In this document: positions 35,677 to 46,204 of the stretch, piece by piece
How positions within the stretch are numbered: position 1 is the first letter of the stretch
Layout of the letters: the number at the start of each line of letters is the position of its first letter
Source of the DNA: Pseudomonadota bacterium
Lineage (GTDB): Bacteria > Pseudomonadota > Gammaproteobacteria > Pseudomonadales > Moraxellaceae
Length of the DNA: 64,000 bases
Assembly (NCBI GenBank): GCA_023393635.1
Contig: JAEWKT010000061.1
Coordinates: forward strand, 62,001-126,000
Direction: 5' to 3'
Translations under genes and position numbers: made by a program
The notes under the pieces: model-generated
What the model was told of the DNA's origin: nothing
What the model saw: only the letters and a program-made list of their open reading frames with translations
Databases searched by the model: none

Positions 35677-36726
35677 ATGGATATTCAAGCAGCCCTTGAT
35701 CAGGTCGTTCGTCATATTGACCTCTCACAAGCACAAATGCGCGATGTGATGCGCGTGATCATGACAGGTGAAGCCACTCAGGCTCAAATTGCTGCGCTGG
35801 TCGTGGGTTTGCGCATGAAAAGTGAAAGTATTGATGAAATTACTGCCTCAGCCACAGTGATGCGTGAGCTGATGTTGCCTGTTCCTGTCGCCGACTTACC
35901 TCATTTAATTGATATCGTTGGTACGGGCGGCGATGGTCAACATTTGTTTAATGTTTCTACAGCCTCAGCGTTTGTGGCAGCAGCAGCAGGTGCTCATGTG
36001 GCCAAGCATGGCAACCGTGGTGTGTCCAGCAAATCGGGTAGTTCTGACCTACTGGAACAGGCAGGCATAAAACTTGACCTGAATGTCACGCAAACTGAAC
36101 GTTGTATTCGTGAAATGGGGTTAGGATTCTTATATGCGCCCAATCATCATTCAGCAATGCGTCATGCCAATCCAGTGCGTCGTGAATTAGGCATGCGGAC
36201 TATTTTTAATTTACTTGGCCCATTAACCAATCCTGCTGGTGTACAACGATTAGTGGTGGGTGTATTTAATGAACGCTTATGCCGTCCGATTGCTGAAGTA
36301 TTAAAACAACTGGGTGCAGTACATGCGCTGGTAGTGCATTCTAAAGATGGGCTGGATGAAATCAGCCTTGCGCAAACTACCCATGTGGCTGAGCTGAAAA
36401 ATGATGAAATTACCGAGTGGGAATTTACGCCTGAAAGTTATGGCATTGAGAGCCAAAGTTTAATTGGCTTGAATGTTGCAGACTCAGCGCAAAGTTTGAA
36501 GCTCATCAAAGATGCCCTGGGCCGCAAAAAATCTCCTCTTGGTGAGAAAGCAGCCAACATGATTACACTCAATGCAGGTGCAGGCATCTATGTGGCTGGT
36601 TTAAGTAGCTCTTTGGCTCATGGCATCAGCTTTGCCCAAGACATTATTTATGGCGGCCAGGCTTTAGAGAAAATGTCAATTTTAGCTGAGTTTACGCAGA
36701 GTCTGACAGAATCAGTCAACTCCTAA
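35677..36726 (+). CDS. trpD: anthranilate phosphoribosyltransferase
   Basis: 349 residues. The second step of tryptophan synthesis: anthranilate plus PRPP gives phosphoribosylanthranilate. Visible motifs: VGTGGDG (about 85-91), [18 protein letters not shown] (about 108-125) and the glycine-rich [11 protein letters not shown]. Length is normal. It starts 11 bp after trpG. Confidence 0.96.
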   Translation: MDIQAALDQVVRHIDLSQAQMRDVMRVIMTGEATQAQIAALVVGLRMKSESIDEITASATVMRELMLPVPVADLPHLIDIVGTGGDGQHLFNVSTASAFVAAAAGAHVAKHGNRGVSSKSGSSDLLEQAGIKLDLNVTQTERCIREMGLGFLYAPNHHSAMRHANPVRRELGMRTIFNLLGPLTNPAGVQRLVVGVFNERLCRPIAEVLKQLGAVHALVVHSKDGLDEISLAQTTHVAELKNDEITEWEFTPESYGIESQSLIGLNVADSAQSLKLIKDALGRKKSPLGEKAANMITLNAGAGIYVAGLSSSLAHGISFAQDIIYGGQALEKMSILAEFTQSLTESVNS

Positions 36727-36778
36727 GGTTTGATGCAAACTGTTTAAACTGTTGTGATTATTTTATTTTAGGAAATAC

Positions 36779-37600
36779 ATGGTTATGGTACGAATAGAAG
36801 ACACTATTCTTGGTAAAATTGTCGACCGTAAGCGTGAAGAAGTTGCTGCACGTGAAAAAAAAATATCGTTGCACGCGCTGGAACAACGTGCAAAAGAAGC
36901 CTCACCTACTCGTGGCTTTGCTCAAGCACTACAACGCAAAGTTCCTGCTGTTATTGCTGAGGTTAAAAAAGCATCCCCATCCCAAGGTGTGATTCGCGAA
37001 AACTTTAATCCAGCAGAAATTGCCAACCAGTATGAAAAATCTGGAGCTGCCTGCTTATCGGTGCTTACCGATATTGATTTTTTTCAAGGCAGTGATCAAT
37101 ACTTAAAAACTGCACGTAGCGTGACCAAACTGCCAGTACTACGTAAAGATTTTATGATTTCTCCCTATCAAATTATTGAAAGTCGCGCACTTGAAGCGGA
37201 TTGTATCTTATTAATTGCAGCTTGTTTATCTGACGATCAAATGCAGGAATTATCTGCAACCGCAGTAGAGCACGGTATGGACGTTTTGGTGGAAGTACAT
37301 AACCATCAAGAACTTGACCGCGCCTTAATGCTGCCTAGCTCGCATATTTTAGGAATTAATAATCGTAACTTAAAGAATTTTTCAGTCAGCTTAAATGTCA
37401 CTTTAGGCTTAAAGCAATATATTCCTAACGAACGTCTACTAGTGACTGAAAGCGGCATTAAAACCCGTAATGATGTTGATTTAATGCTCGCCAACGGTGT
37501 TAAGGGCTTTTTGGTGGGTGAAAGTTTTATGCGTCAGCCACATCCTGGGCAAGCATTAAACGAGCTATTTGGCCAGCCTAAAGTAGTGACTACCTCATAG
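36779..37600 (+). CDS. trpC: indole-3-glycerol-phosphate synthase
   Basis: 273 residues, TIM barrel. Converts the rearranged CDRP to indole-3-glycerol phosphate. Active-site segments [43 protein letters not shown] and VTESGIKT are all present. AGGAA lies 5-6 nt before the ATG. It is the third gene of the operon, 52 bp after trpD, and lacks a fused TrpF domain. Confidence 0.96.
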   Translation: MVMVRIEDTILGKIVDRKREEVAAREKKISLHALEQRAKEASPTRGFAQALQRKVPAVIAEVKKASPSQGVIRENFNPAEIANQYEKSGAACLSVLTDIDFFQGSDQYLKTARSVTKLPVLRKDFMISPYQIIESRALEADCILLIAACLSDDQMQELSATAVEHGMDVLVEVHNHQELDRALMLPSSHILGINNRNLKNFSVSLNVTLGLKQYIPNERLLVTESGIKTRNDVDLMLANGVKGFLVGESFMRQPHPGQALNELFGQPKVVTTS

Positions 37601-37763
37601 CATTTGAGCGTTGGTATCAATTTTTGAATAGATGGAATTTTTTATCGTTGTTCATCATTTTTCAATCGTTGCTTTAACGCTTCACTAACGGTTTGGTGAT
37701 ATTCGACCCCTAGTTAATTTGTTAGCATAGGGGTTTGTTTTTATAACATAATAAAGGTGCGCC

Positions 37764-38459
37764 ATGGCTCAATCATCTTCTTTTTCCAAAGATACTCAGC
37801 ACGCCCTCCGCACGCTTAAACAACAGCTCAAAACTGCCGACCAGAAAGCCAAAGCTGAAACACATGCACAAAAATTAAATACCCCTAAAACCGCGCCAGC
37901 ACCTGCCGATGAAGAAACCTTGTTTAAACAAGCCATGTCAGGCGTTAGGCCATTAAAACAAGAAGAAATTCCTGTATTACCTACCGCCAAACCCAAAAAA
38001 CCAAGTGCACAAATCCTGGCTAAACGTGCAGCAGCAGTGGGTCAAGATGAGCACAGTGCTCAGGGAATTTCTGATACACAAGCCATGTTAAACCCAGTGG
38101 CCAGTGAAGCCACGTTGAGCTATCGCCTAGCCACCTTACAGCATCGCGTGTTTGAACAGCTTAAAACGGGAAAATTGCGTTGGTACGAAGCCGTAGACTT
38201 ACATGGCTGCACTATTGAACAAGCCCGCAGTGCCGTACTGCAAATTATAGAAATGGCACGTGCTGAGAATCAAAATGTGATTAAAATTGTGCATGGCAAA
38301 GGGCCGCAAGCCATTTTAAAAACCTATGTGAATGGCTGGTTACGTCAGCACCGTGAAGTGCTGGCTTTTGTAAGTGCCCCCGCAGAACAAGGTGGTACTG
38401 GTGCAGTACTGGTGTTATTAAAGCGTGCAGAAAATAACCCTACTCCAGCAAAAAGATGA
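37764..38459 (+). CDS. Smr domain protein
   Basis: 231 residues. The first 120 are charged and disordered (Lys/Ala/Gln-rich). The C-terminal Smr domain includes VDLHGCTIEQARSAVLQII (about 150-168) and IKIVHGKGP (about 173-181), the HGKG nucleic-acid binding motif. Stand-alone Smr proteins (YdaL/SmrA type) are thought to act as nucleases, and SmrB cleaves mRNA at collided ribosomes. The precise role here is not shown. Confidence 0.88.
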   Translation: MAQSSSFSKDTQHALRTLKQQLKTADQKAKAETHAQKLNTPKTAPAPADEETLFKQAMSGVRPLKQEEIPVLPTAKPKKPSAQILAKRAAAVGQDEHSAQGISDTQAMLNPVASEATLSYRLATLQHRVFEQLKTGKLRWYEAVDLHGCTIEQARSAVLQIIEMARAENQNVIKIVHGKGPQAILKTYVNGWLRQHREVLAFVSAPAEQGGTGAVLVLLKRAENNPTPAKR

Positions 38460-38578
38460 GCTACTATTATAAAAGTTCACTTTAGCCATATTCAGGTTTA
38501 TAAAATGACCGCCAAAAAGCTGCATTTCTGATACAATACGCCACCTCTGCTATGCGGCCACTTGAGTGATCCAACACA

Positions 38579-39136
38579 ATGACTATGCCCCAATCTTATG
38601 CCAATATTATTACAGCAATTGGCGAAGATTTAGAACGTCCAGGTTTAATTGACACCCCTGCGCGTGCTGCCAAAGCATTTTCGTTTTTAACCCATGGCTA
38701 TAATTTAAGCCTGGATGAAGTCACCAATAATGCAGTATTTCCGTCTACCAACCGCGAAATGGTACTGGTTAAAGGGATAGAGTTTTATTCATTGTGCGAG
38801 CATCACATGCTGCCATTTATGGGTCAGGCACATATTGCCTATCTGCCCAACGGCCATGTATTGGGTTTGTCTAAATTTGCCCGTATTGTTGATATGTATG
38901 CGCGCCGCCTACAAATTCAGGAAAGCCTATCGCAACAGATTGCCCAAGCCGTCATGGATGCTACGGGAGCGCGTGGTGCAGCAGTGGTGATGGATGCAGC
39001 CCATATGTGCATGATGATGCGCGGGGTACAAAAACAGCATTCCACCACGCGCAGTGTGTCTATGTTGGGTGAATTCACTACCAATACACAGGCTCGGCAG
39101 GAATTTTTAATGGCTGTGCCTAAAGAGAATATTTAG
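38579..39136 (+). CDS. folE: GTP cyclohydrolase I
   Basis: 185 residues. Converts GTP to 7,8-dihydroneopterin triphosphate at the head of folate synthesis. Zinc ligands are visible in [14 protein letters not shown] (about 62-75) and at the second Cys in [28 protein letters not shown] is the family signature. Start is ATG 38579 or 38585. It ends 4 bp before the convergent GNAT gene. Confidence 0.95.
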   Translation: MTMPQSYANIITAIGEDLERPGLIDTPARAAKAFSFLTHGYNLSLDEVTNNAVFPSTNREMVLVKGIEFYSLCEHHMLPFMGQAHIAYLPNGHVLGLSKFARIVDMYARRLQIQESLSQQIAQAVMDATGARGAAVVMDAAHMCMMMRGVQKQHSTTRSVSMLGEFTTNTQARQEFLMAVPKENI

Positions 39137-39140
39137 CTGC

Positions 39141-39905
39141 CTAATACGCTTGCAGCGTCTTCTTTAGCTGCTGCAAGCTTTGCTTTTGTTGGCCGTGATT
39201 CTCAAAAGAATCACTATCAAAATTATCCGCGCTTAACCATTGTTGCATCGCCTTGCGCTGGCTTGGCCATTCGCTGTCCAAGATAGAAAACCAAGCCGTA
39301 TTTCGATTATGCCCTTTAACCACCGCTACCTGCCTAAATAATCCTTCATAGCTAAAGCCTAAGCGAAGTGCAGCCCGTTTAGATGGCTCATTGAGGTCAT
39401 TACACTTCCATTCACAGCGGCGATAGCCCAAATCAAACACCTGCTGCATTAATAAATACATGGCTTCAGTGGCAGAATAGGTTTGTCTTAAATTGGCTGA
39501 ATAATAAACATGGCCAATTTCCACACTACCAGAAGCAGTGTCTGCCCGCATTAGCCCACACCAGCCTGCAATCTTAGCGCCACTATAAATAGCATAAAGC
39601 AATATATCTTTATTCCTTAGAAAATCCTCCAGCCAATCCTTAAACATCACTTCTGTAGCAAAAGGGCCATAAGGCAAATATGTCCAACATGAATCATCAG
39701 GTTCTTGCTGAATTAATTCCCACAGACTATCAGCATGTTGCTCAAACTGTACAGGAATAAGTTCAGTATGCTCGCCAGTAAGCATTTGCCGCGGCGGTTT
39801 AATTACACCGTGCCAGTCTTCAACCGTCTGGCCGATCAATTGCCCAAAATCATTCTGTTTAATTTGCAAATATACAGGCGTTTTACTGTTCATTTTAACT
39901 CGCAT
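39141..39905 (-). CDS. GNAT acetyltransferase (RimJ/RimL type)
   Basis: 254 residues. The N-terminal half gives LWELIQQEPDDSCWTYLPYGPF and the GNAT core has AIYSGAKIAGWCGLMR, VEIGHVYYSANLRQTYSATEAMYLLM and EWKCNDLNEPSKRAALRLGFSYEGLFRQ. The last is the helix alpha-4 region typical of RimJ/RimL-like N-acetyltransferases. Substrate unknown. Convergent with folE, 4 bp apart. Confidence 0.8.
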   Translation of the reverse strand: MRVKMNSKTPVYLQIKQNDFGQLIGQTVEDWHGVIKPPRQMLTGEHTELIPVQFEQHADSLWELIQQEPDDSCWTYLPYGPFATEVMFKDWLEDFLRNKDILLYAIYSGAKIAGWCGLMRADTASGSVEIGHVYYSANLRQTYSATEAMYLLMQQVFDLGYRRCEWKCNDLNEPSKRAALRLGFSYEGLFRQVAVVKGHNRNTAWFSILDSEWPSQRKAMQQWLSADNFDSDSFENHGQQKQSLQQLKKTLQAY

Positions 39906-39947
39906 TCATTTTAATTCAGATCACAAATATAGCTTAGTGCCAAGCGA

Positions 39948-40760
39948 TTACATTAAGCGCCAATTGCCATTAATGTCTCTTTTTCCCATTACTGCCAACA
40001 CGAGCACCAAGCTCAACGTGAGCAATAAATACCATGAACCAAGCTTGCCCCAGCCTACCATGTGCCAAAGCTCGGCCTGCGTTGGATAACGCCAGATATT
40101 GGCAAAGGTGGCAATATTTTCTGCCAACCACACCAAAAAAGCCAAGGTTAATAATAATGGTAAAAAGGGTAATTGATACTGTTTGGCTTTATCAGCTTGC
40201 CAATTAACTGGAACATTAATTTGAAAAAACAGTCGCGTTTTCCAAAATAAAATAATTGAAGCCACAAATAAAATATTGCGTATGTCAGGCATAAAAAATT
40301 TGGTGAAAAAATTGGCGTAAGACAATACAGCCAATAAGCCTAGCCAAACCAAACTGGGCAAATTGACAAAGGAGATTTTAAACAGTCTCAAGCCACGTGC
40401 CAAAAAGCTACCTACCGCAGAATACATAAAACCTGCAAATAACGGCACATTGGCAATTCTAAAAATGGCTTGCTCAGGATAATGCCAGGAGCCAATTTTG
40501 GGATGGGTTAAAAATAGCTCCATTGCCATCGCCATCACATGGAAAATGGCAATCACCCACACTTCTCGTGGTGTTTCCAGCTTAAAATAAACCAGAAACA
40601 CTTGAATTATTAGTGCATAAGCCAGCAAGGCATCGTAACGATAAATCCCTGCAATGGGCCAGTTCAGTTGATGCGTAAGTACAAAAGCCAGCAACAGTAA
40701 TATGCCAAATAAGGCAGACGCGACACCAAGCGCGCTGCCATAAAAAAATGTCCTTAGCAC
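39948..40760 (-). CDS. DUF817 integral membrane protein
   Basis: 270 residues with about eight hydrophobic helices. Segments YFKLETPREVWVIAIFHVMAMAMELF and HPKIGSWHYPEQAIFRIANVPLFAGFMYSAVGSFLAR are the DUF817 (YoaT-like) signature. Function unknown. The start is GTG at 40760; no SD is visible and a downstream start is possible. It lies 27 bp after hemE on the same strand. Confidence 0.8.
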   Translation of the reverse strand: MLRTFFYGSALGVASALFGILLLLAFVLTHQLNWPIAGIYRYDALLAYALIIQVFLVYFKLETPREVWVIAIFHVMAMAMELFLTHPKIGSWHYPEQAIFRIANVPLFAGFMYSAVGSFLARGLRLFKISFVNLPSLVWLGLLAVLSYANFFTKFFMPDIRNILFVASIILFWKTRLFFQINVPVNWQADKAKQYQLPFLPLLLTLAFLVWLAENIATFANIWRYPTQAELWHMVGWGKLGSWYLLLTLSLVLVLAVMGKRDINGNWRLM

Positions 40761-40787
40761 GTTGTGCGCTGACTGCTACAATGTCTA

Positions 40788-41870
40788 TTACTGCCTGGCA
40801 TGAAACAGTTCATTGCTATACTCATGCACGGCATTGACAAATACCCCTGCATGCTCAGGATCAACCCACTGGGTAATGCCATGGCCTAAATTGGCCACAT
40901 AGCCCGTGTGTACCCCATCGGCATACGCATCATTTAACATGGCTTTCACCGCTTGCTTAATACGCTCTGGTGAGCCATATAAAGTATTTGGATCAAGGTT
41001 ACCCTGCAAGGCTACTTTGCCCTGTACTGTTTGTCGCGCGGTTGCCAAATTAGTTGTCCAATCTAACCCTAAGCCATCTGCACCACTATTCATCATTGGT
41101 GCTAACCACTGCCCGCCACCTTTGGTAAATAAAATCACGGGGATACGACGGCCATCATATTCTTTAATTAAGCCATTGATAATCCGATTCATATAGTGAA
41201 GCGAGAATTCAATATATTCCCGATGCGCAAGTGCGCCACCCCAACTATCAAAAATCTGAATGGCTTGTGCGCCTGCCCTAATTTGAGCGTTTAAGTATTC
41301 AGTGACTGCTATGGCTAACTTATCAAGTAATGCATGCAATAACTCAGGGCTGCGATACAACATGGCTTTGGTATGCTGAAAATCCCGACTACTGCCACCT
41401 TCCACCATATACGTTGCCAGTGTCCACGGACTACCCGAAAACCCAATTAATGGCACTTGTCCACCCAAGGCGGAACGAATCGCTGTTACTGCATTCATCA
41501 CATAATCCAGCGAATCTTCAGGTGCAGTCCATTCAAGCCTGGCAATATCCTGTTCGGTACGCACGGTTTTTTTAAACTTAGGCCCTTCGCCCTGTTCAAA
41601 ATACAAGCCCAGACCCATGGCATCAGGAATGGTTAAAATATCAGAAAATAAAATAGCAGCATCCAAAGGAAAACGCCGCAGCGGTTGTAAGGTCACTTCA
41701 CAGGCCAAATCAGTGTTTTTACATAGTGACACAAAATCACCAGCTTGCGCGCGCGTGGCTTTATACTCTGGTAAATAGCGTCCTGCCTGACGCATCATCC
41801 ATACTGGGGTGCAATCTACAGGTTCGCGTAACAGCGCTCGCAGGAAACGATCATTTTTTAGCACAGACAT
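40788..41870 (-). CDS. hemE: uroporphyrinogen decarboxylase
   Basis: 360 residues. Decarboxylates uroporphyrinogen III to coproporphyrinogen III in heme synthesis. Conserved blocks: [23 protein letters not shown], the catalytic Asp in [38 protein letters not shown] and NLGHGI near the C-terminus. Length is standard. Confidence 0.97.
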   Translation of the reverse strand: MSVLKNDRFLRALLREPVDCTPVWMMRQAGRYLPEYKATRAQAGDFVSLCKNTDLACEVTLQPLRRFPLDAAILFSDILTIPDAMGLGLYFEQGEGPKFKKTVRTEQDIARLEWTAPEDSLDYVMNAVTAIRSALGGQVPLIGFSGSPWTLATYMVEGGSSRDFQHTKAMLYRSPELLHALLDKLAIAVTEYLNAQIRAGAQAIQIFDSWGGALAHREYIEFSLHYMNRIINGLIKEYDGRRIPVILFTKGGGQWLAPMMNSGADGLGLDWTTNLATARQTVQGKVALQGNLDPNTLYGSPERIKQAVKAMLNDAYADGVHTGYVANLGHGITQWVDPEHAGVFVNAVHEYSNELFHARQ

Positions 41871-42077
41871 AAATTTTCCTCACGATAGCTTCTTATTTAC
41901 AGCCTTAATGGCAGCTAAAGCATAGCAAATTAAGCACTAAATAGATAATTTTGCGTCATATTTAAATTCAAGTGTGTGTATCAAGAAATCTGCATTTATT
42001 TACAGTCAATCACTGCTTTTCTCGCCACTTCTGTCATACTTGGTGCGTAGATATAAAGTAATATACTTAGGAAAAAC

Positions 42078-43385
42078 ATGATGTTTATTCGTTCTGCTTT
42101 TACAATTACACTTGCTTTAAGTTTAAGTCAGCCTACCTTTGCTGCACAATCTGAGGCTAATGACTCTGGCAATTTACCCGCTGCCACGCCTGCTCTAAAC
42201 ACTCCAGCGTTAAATGCGGGTGATGACCAGGACTTACAGCCCGTTTTGCTTAAACAAGAAGGGGGCTTGGATGATCAAACTCAAGCCAGTGATGTTAAAA
42301 ACCCATCAGTGCAACCTGTTAACTTAAAAGCGCAAGCACCAAACAACCAGGATGATGACAGTCAGGCAATTAATTCCAGCACTGAACAAGCCTTAGAAAA
42401 GGCGCAAACAGTGATTGAACAAATCGCTGACGAAAATCAGGCGGAAAAAGCAAAAGTCAGCAGCTCGGCCACAAAGTCCCCCAAAAGCTGGACGCTAGAT
42501 AACTTAAATAATGCGACATGGACTGGCGACTTGGGTAAAGGCCAGTTTGTAGAACATGCCAAAATTCAAGTACTGCTGAATCGCTTTCATTCATCACCAG
42601 GCGTCATTGATGGCATTAGCGGCACCAACATGATTAAAGCCATTTCTGCTTTTCAGGTGATGAATAATATTACTGCAAGCGGTGAAATGAATGCACAAAC
42701 CTGGGATGCATTGACTCAGGCCAATAATAATGACGTGTTTCAAACTTATACCGTCACTCAGCAAGATATTGATGGCCCCTATGTCAGCAGTATCCCCAGT
42801 GATTATGCCGATCAAGCCAAAATGAAAAGTCTGGGTTATGTGCGCGTTACTGAGATGCTGGCAGAACGCTTTCATATGGACGAAAATTTTCTTAAAAAAT
42901 TAAATCCTGAGGCCACATTTAATAAAGCAGGTGAAACCCTTATTGTTGCCAATCCACGTCAGGAATCAGCCACTCCTGTTTCATTAATTATTGCGCATAA
43001 AGGTGCAAAGCATGTGTATGCTTTTGATGCCAACAATAAAATGATTGCCGCTTTTCCAGCAACTATTGGTAGCACCGACACGCCCTCACCCAAGGGAACT
43101 TATCAGGTTAAAGCCATTGCGCCTAATCCATGGTACGGCTACAACCCGAAAAACTTTGTCCAAGGCAAGAATATGAAGCCATTATCTTTACCGCCAGGCC
43201 CTAATAATCCTGTTGGTAACATGTGGATTGCGTTATCTAAGCCCTCATTTGGTATTCACGGCACGCCGAATCCGTCTTTAATTTCTAAAACAGCATCACA
43301 TGGTTGCATTCGTTTAACCAACTGGGATGCCAATAGCCTGTCGAAGCAAGTGCAAAAAGGCGTGACCGTACGCTTTTTAGAATAA
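42078..43385 (+). CDS. L,D-transpeptidase with peptidoglycan-binding domain
   Basis: 435 residues. Signal peptide (residues 1-22, ending TFA), a disordered Gln/Asn/Asp-rich linker to about 130, a peptidoglycan-binding fold (QVLLNRFHSSPGVIDGISG...TWDAL, about 155-212), a LysM-like part, then a YkuD domain (305-435) with the HGTP motif and the active-site Cys in SHGCIRL. It cross-links meso-DAP to meso-DAP or attaches lipoproteins in the periplasm. A terminator follows. Confidence 0.92.
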   Translation: MMFIRSAFTITLALSLSQPTFAAQSEANDSGNLPAATPALNTPALNAGDDQDLQPVLLKQEGGLDDQTQASDVKNPSVQPVNLKAQAPNNQDDDSQAINSSTEQALEKAQTVIEQIADENQAEKAKVSSSATKSPKSWTLDNLNNATWTGDLGKGQFVEHAKIQVLLNRFHSSPGVIDGISGTNMIKAISAFQVMNNITASGEMNAQTWDALTQANNNDVFQTYTVTQQDIDGPYVSSIPSDYADQAKMKSLGYVRVTEMLAERFHMDENFLKKLNPEATFNKAGETLIVANPRQESATPVSLIIAHKGAKHVYAFDANNKMIAAFPATIGSTDTPSPKGTYQVKAIAPNPWYGYNPKNFVQGKNMKPLSLPPGPNNPVGNMWIALSKPSFGIHGTPNPSLISKTASHGCIRLTNWDANSLSKQVQKGVTVRFLE

Positions 43386-43408
43386 ACTTACACTGCATCC
43401 ACATCATT

Positions 43409-43436
43409 AAAAACCAGCTATTCCTGCTGGTTTTTA
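43409..43436 (+). terminator. intrinsic terminator of the L,D-transpeptidase gene
   Basis: Perfect arms AAAAACCAGC (43409-43418) and GCTGGTTTTT (43426-43435) with a 7-nt loop; 24 bp past the stop. Confidence 0.9.
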
Positions 43437-43442
43437 ATACTC

Positions 43443-43482
43443 AAAAAAAGCACCTGAGTGATTTCACCATGGTGCTTTTTTT
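43443..43482. terminator. second bidirectional terminator
   Basis: Arms AAAAAAAGCACC (43443-43454) and GGTGCTTTTTTT (43471-43482) with T tracts on both strands. It separates the plus-strand transpeptidase from the convergent minus-strand mcrC. Confidence 0.85.
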
Positions 43483-43518
43483 TAAAGAGATTAAACTCAA
43501 AACTATAAAATTTTATTA

Positions 43519-44832
43519 TTAAAATGGCGCATCAATTAATTTAAAATCTTGCAAGCAAAATGGCAGCAACCACAAATGCACTTCGGCATCTCGAATATGA
43601 TGAAACACTGCCTGCTCTACTGCACCGCTAAATTGTGCAGTTTTAGGATAGATCAAGCAGACATTCCCGCCATGAGGCAAGTAGGCTGCTGCATAAGCAA
43701 ATACTTGATATAAATCCTGCTGACTGGGCTTTAACTGATTAAAAGTATTGCCTATTTTAATTTTCCATTTAGTGTCCAATATAGCAACGGCCTGATTAAG
43801 CGCATTGTATAACAGTACATCTGGCTGTAATTTTTGCTGTGGCAGGTTATTTACTTGTAATAAAGTAGCACCTTGCTGCTGGGTTTTTAATTGCCAGTGA
43901 TCAGGTAATTGCTGCCTAAGCTGTTGTGCCACGCTATTTTCAAACAGCTTATTCATATCAAATAACAAACTAAACGCTGGCTGCTCACCAAACGCCACTG
44001 CTGGCCTAAAGCCATTAATAATTACTTTTGCCCACTGTAAGGCAGGTGCATAATGCTGGGTGTTTCTATCCAGTGTGATCAGCTTAAAATCTTGGCAGGC
44101 ATCTAAACTTTGCGGCACACACATCAGTTGACGCATATAATTTTGTATCAATTGCTGTTGACTGGCTGAATGAGTAATCTTACTCAAACAATCCAAGGCC
44201 AACTTTAAAACTCTATTTTCTGGGCAGTTAACCACATAATCTTCGTGCTGGCTATAAAACCGCGCCTGGTTACTATGATTATGTAACAGTTGCTGCTGCA
44301 CCAATAAGCGTCCGCGCAGTACGGCTGTATTTTGTTGGCTGGTTTGATAGTCACGCTTCAGGCCATGCTGTAATACATGCAAAATACTTGCTAAAGCTTG
44401 CTGAACAAATAAAGTTAATAAAGGCAGCTTGGCCAGTTGTATTAGCGATTGCTGATTAAGCATCTTAAAGGGCGTGTTGGGTAGTGCCTGTAGCATACGC
44501 AGCAGCATCAGGCGCATTTCTGCTGCTGCATTGTCTCCCTTTGCATCGTCTACCTTGCCAGTTTTAGGTAAAATTTCTAACGTATGGCCACAGCGTCCTT
44601 GCACCACTCCGACATAATGCTGGGTTTTTAGTACAGCTTGTTTACCGTGCCAATCCCGCGTTAGCCAGCCTTCTGCTTGTGCGGCATCAGTTTTGCAGGG
44701 ATGAAATAAATCACTAAATAGCTCACGAAATAATTTTGCTGGAATCTTGCGCAGACTTTTCCCAGCCGCCAAGCTTTCACTGGCAGAACAAAGCCGCTCA
44801 TGCTCAAAGCATACTATGTGCTGCTTTAGCAT
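43519..44832 (-). CDS. mcrC: McrC-type nuclease of a type IV restriction system
   Basis: 437 residues. The N-terminus has the McrC segment DWHGKQAVLKTQHYVGVVQG and LEILPKTGK; the C-terminal PD-(D/E)xK nuclease motif is QPDVLLY...AVAILDTKWKI (Asp, then DxK). McrC is the cleaving subunit of the GTP-dependent McrBC complex for modified DNA. The start ATG overlaps the mcrB stop by 7 bp. GC is like the flanks, so transfer is not obvious. Confidence 0.88.
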   Translation of the reverse strand: MLKQHIVCFEHERLCSASESLAAGKSLRKIPAKLFRELFSDLFHPCKTDAAQAEGWLTRDWHGKQAVLKTQHYVGVVQGRCGHTLEILPKTGKVDDAKGDNAAAEMRLMLLRMLQALPNTPFKMLNQQSLIQLAKLPLLTLFVQQALASILHVLQHGLKRDYQTSQQNTAVLRGRLLVQQQLLHNHSNQARFYSQHEDYVVNCPENRVLKLALDCLSKITHSASQQQLIQNYMRQLMCVPQSLDACQDFKLITLDRNTQHYAPALQWAKVIINGFRPAVAFGEQPAFSLLFDMNKLFENSVAQQLRQQLPDHWQLKTQQQGATLLQVNNLPQQKLQPDVLLYNALNQAVAILDTKWKIKIGNTFNQLKPSQQDLYQVFAYAAAYLPHGGNVCLIYPKTAQFSGAVEQAVFHHIRDAEVHLWLLPFCLQDFKLIDAPF

Positions 44833-46184
44833 GTTGCCTGATACGCCTCAATTTGCGTAAAGGCAGCTTGATTAATGTGATAAATTGGTTGTAGCGAAAT
44901 ATTCGTAACCTCACCAAATAGGTCAATGGCTTGTTGTTCACTGTGAGTGGCCTGAATAAACTGTAGATGTTCAGGCTTACGGTGATCATTTAATACCAGA
45001 CGGATTTTTTGCCAATCATCAAAAAAATATTCTTGCAATAGCGGAATAATTTTATGTTGCATCACCGTGCTTAAGTCTTCAAAACGATTAATGCCGCAAA
45101 AAAATGCATGTCCTAATAAATAATCGCGCCCTAGCAACATCTCAATACGTGCATTTAATATACGCAGTAGCTGACTTAAATCAATTGCGACTAACTTGGT
45201 CTGGCTAGAAAGTGTTTGCAGCAATGCATAATTAGGCTGCATCTCAACAAACTCAAAGCGCCGCCGTAAAGCATGATCTATCGAGCTTAATGAGCGATCT
45301 GCGGTATTCATGGTGGCAAAAATACTGATATTGGCAGGCACACTAAATTTACGCTGGGAATAAGGCAGCGTCACCTCTAACGCATAAGACATGCCCTGCC
45401 GCTTATCTACTTCAATTAAGCTAATGAGTTCACCAAAAATTTTGGCCACGTTACCGCGATTTATTTCATCAATAAACAAGGCATAAGAATGGGCAGGATC
45501 AAGTCGGGCACGCTCGCATAACTCAACAAATATCCCTTGCCGAATTTCATAGCGGATCTGGCTGTTCTCATCATCATCCAGTACAGGCCTTAAACCTTCT
45601 ATAAAATCTTCATAGCTATAAGACTGATGAAAAGTAACTGTACTATAACGCTCAATAACTTCGGCAGCTTGTGCCCCACGCTCAATGACTTTTAATAGTT
45701 TGCCCAAATACGCAACATCATCTTTGGCATTGGGTAATAAAAACCACAAACCAGCTTCATCTTTATCAAATAAGGCAAGGCTTGAGCGTTTATCAGGATT
45801 ATATTTAACGGTGCTAGAGTCCAAGGCACTATGTCGCATGAGCGTGCCCCATATGGTCTGACTTAAATGATTTTTACGGTGCATCAGTTGCACCTTACAG
45901 CGCATTAACGGATGATTTAAAATTTCAGGGACACGCAGCAAGCGTTTTTCTTCTAAAAACACTAAACAAATGACTTCTGCCCAACTTAAATCGCGCAATT
46001 TTTCAGTTAAAAATGTCTCGTGATCCTGCTGTAAAAGCTGCTCGGTATACTCCTGTTGTAATTGCTGTAACTGGTAGGTTTTGCCTGTGCCTGGCGCACC
46101 AAAAAAGATCAGGTTTTGCGGGAATTTTCTCACACGACTTTGTCCCACAGTGGTGGCCACCTTACTATTTTTCTTAGCCATCAT
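44826..46184 (-). CDS. mcrB: McrB-type GTPase lacking an N-terminal reader domain
   Basis: 452 residues. Walker A FFGAPGTGKT lies at about residues 28-37, directly after the short basic N-terminus. The Walker B segment LFIDEINRGNVAKIFGELI and the McrB signature MNTADRSLSSIDHALRRRFEF follow. An inserted helical segment (about 50-140: LRDLSWAEVICLVFLEEKRLLRVPEIL) lies between. Classical McrB carries a DNA-binding domain before the motor; here it is missing, so DNA recognition must come from the insert, from McrC or from another partner. Confidence 0.85.
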   Translation of the reverse strand: MMAKKNSKVATTVGQSRVRKFPQNLIFFGAPGTGKTYQLQQLQQEYTEQLLQQDHETFLTEKLRDLSWAEVICLVFLEEKRLLRVPEILNHPLMRCKVQLMHRKNHLSQTIWGTLMRHSALDSSTVKYNPDKRSSLALFDKDEAGLWFLLPNAKDDVAYLGKLLKVIERGAQAAEVIERYSTVTFHQSYSYEDFIEGLRPVLDDDENSQIRYEIRQGIFVELCERARLDPAHSYALFIDEINRGNVAKIFGELISLIEVDKRQGMSYALEVTLPYSQRKFSVPANISIFATMNTADRSLSSIDHALRRRFEFVEMQPNYALLQTLSSQTKLVAIDLSQLLRILNARIEMLLGRDYLLGHAFFCGINRFEDLSTVMQHKIIPLLQEYFFDDWQKIRLVLNDHRKPEHLQFIQATHSEQQAIDLFGEVTNISLQPIYHINQAAFTQIEAYQATC

Positions 46185-46204
46185 TAATGCACCCGCTCAT
46201 CATG

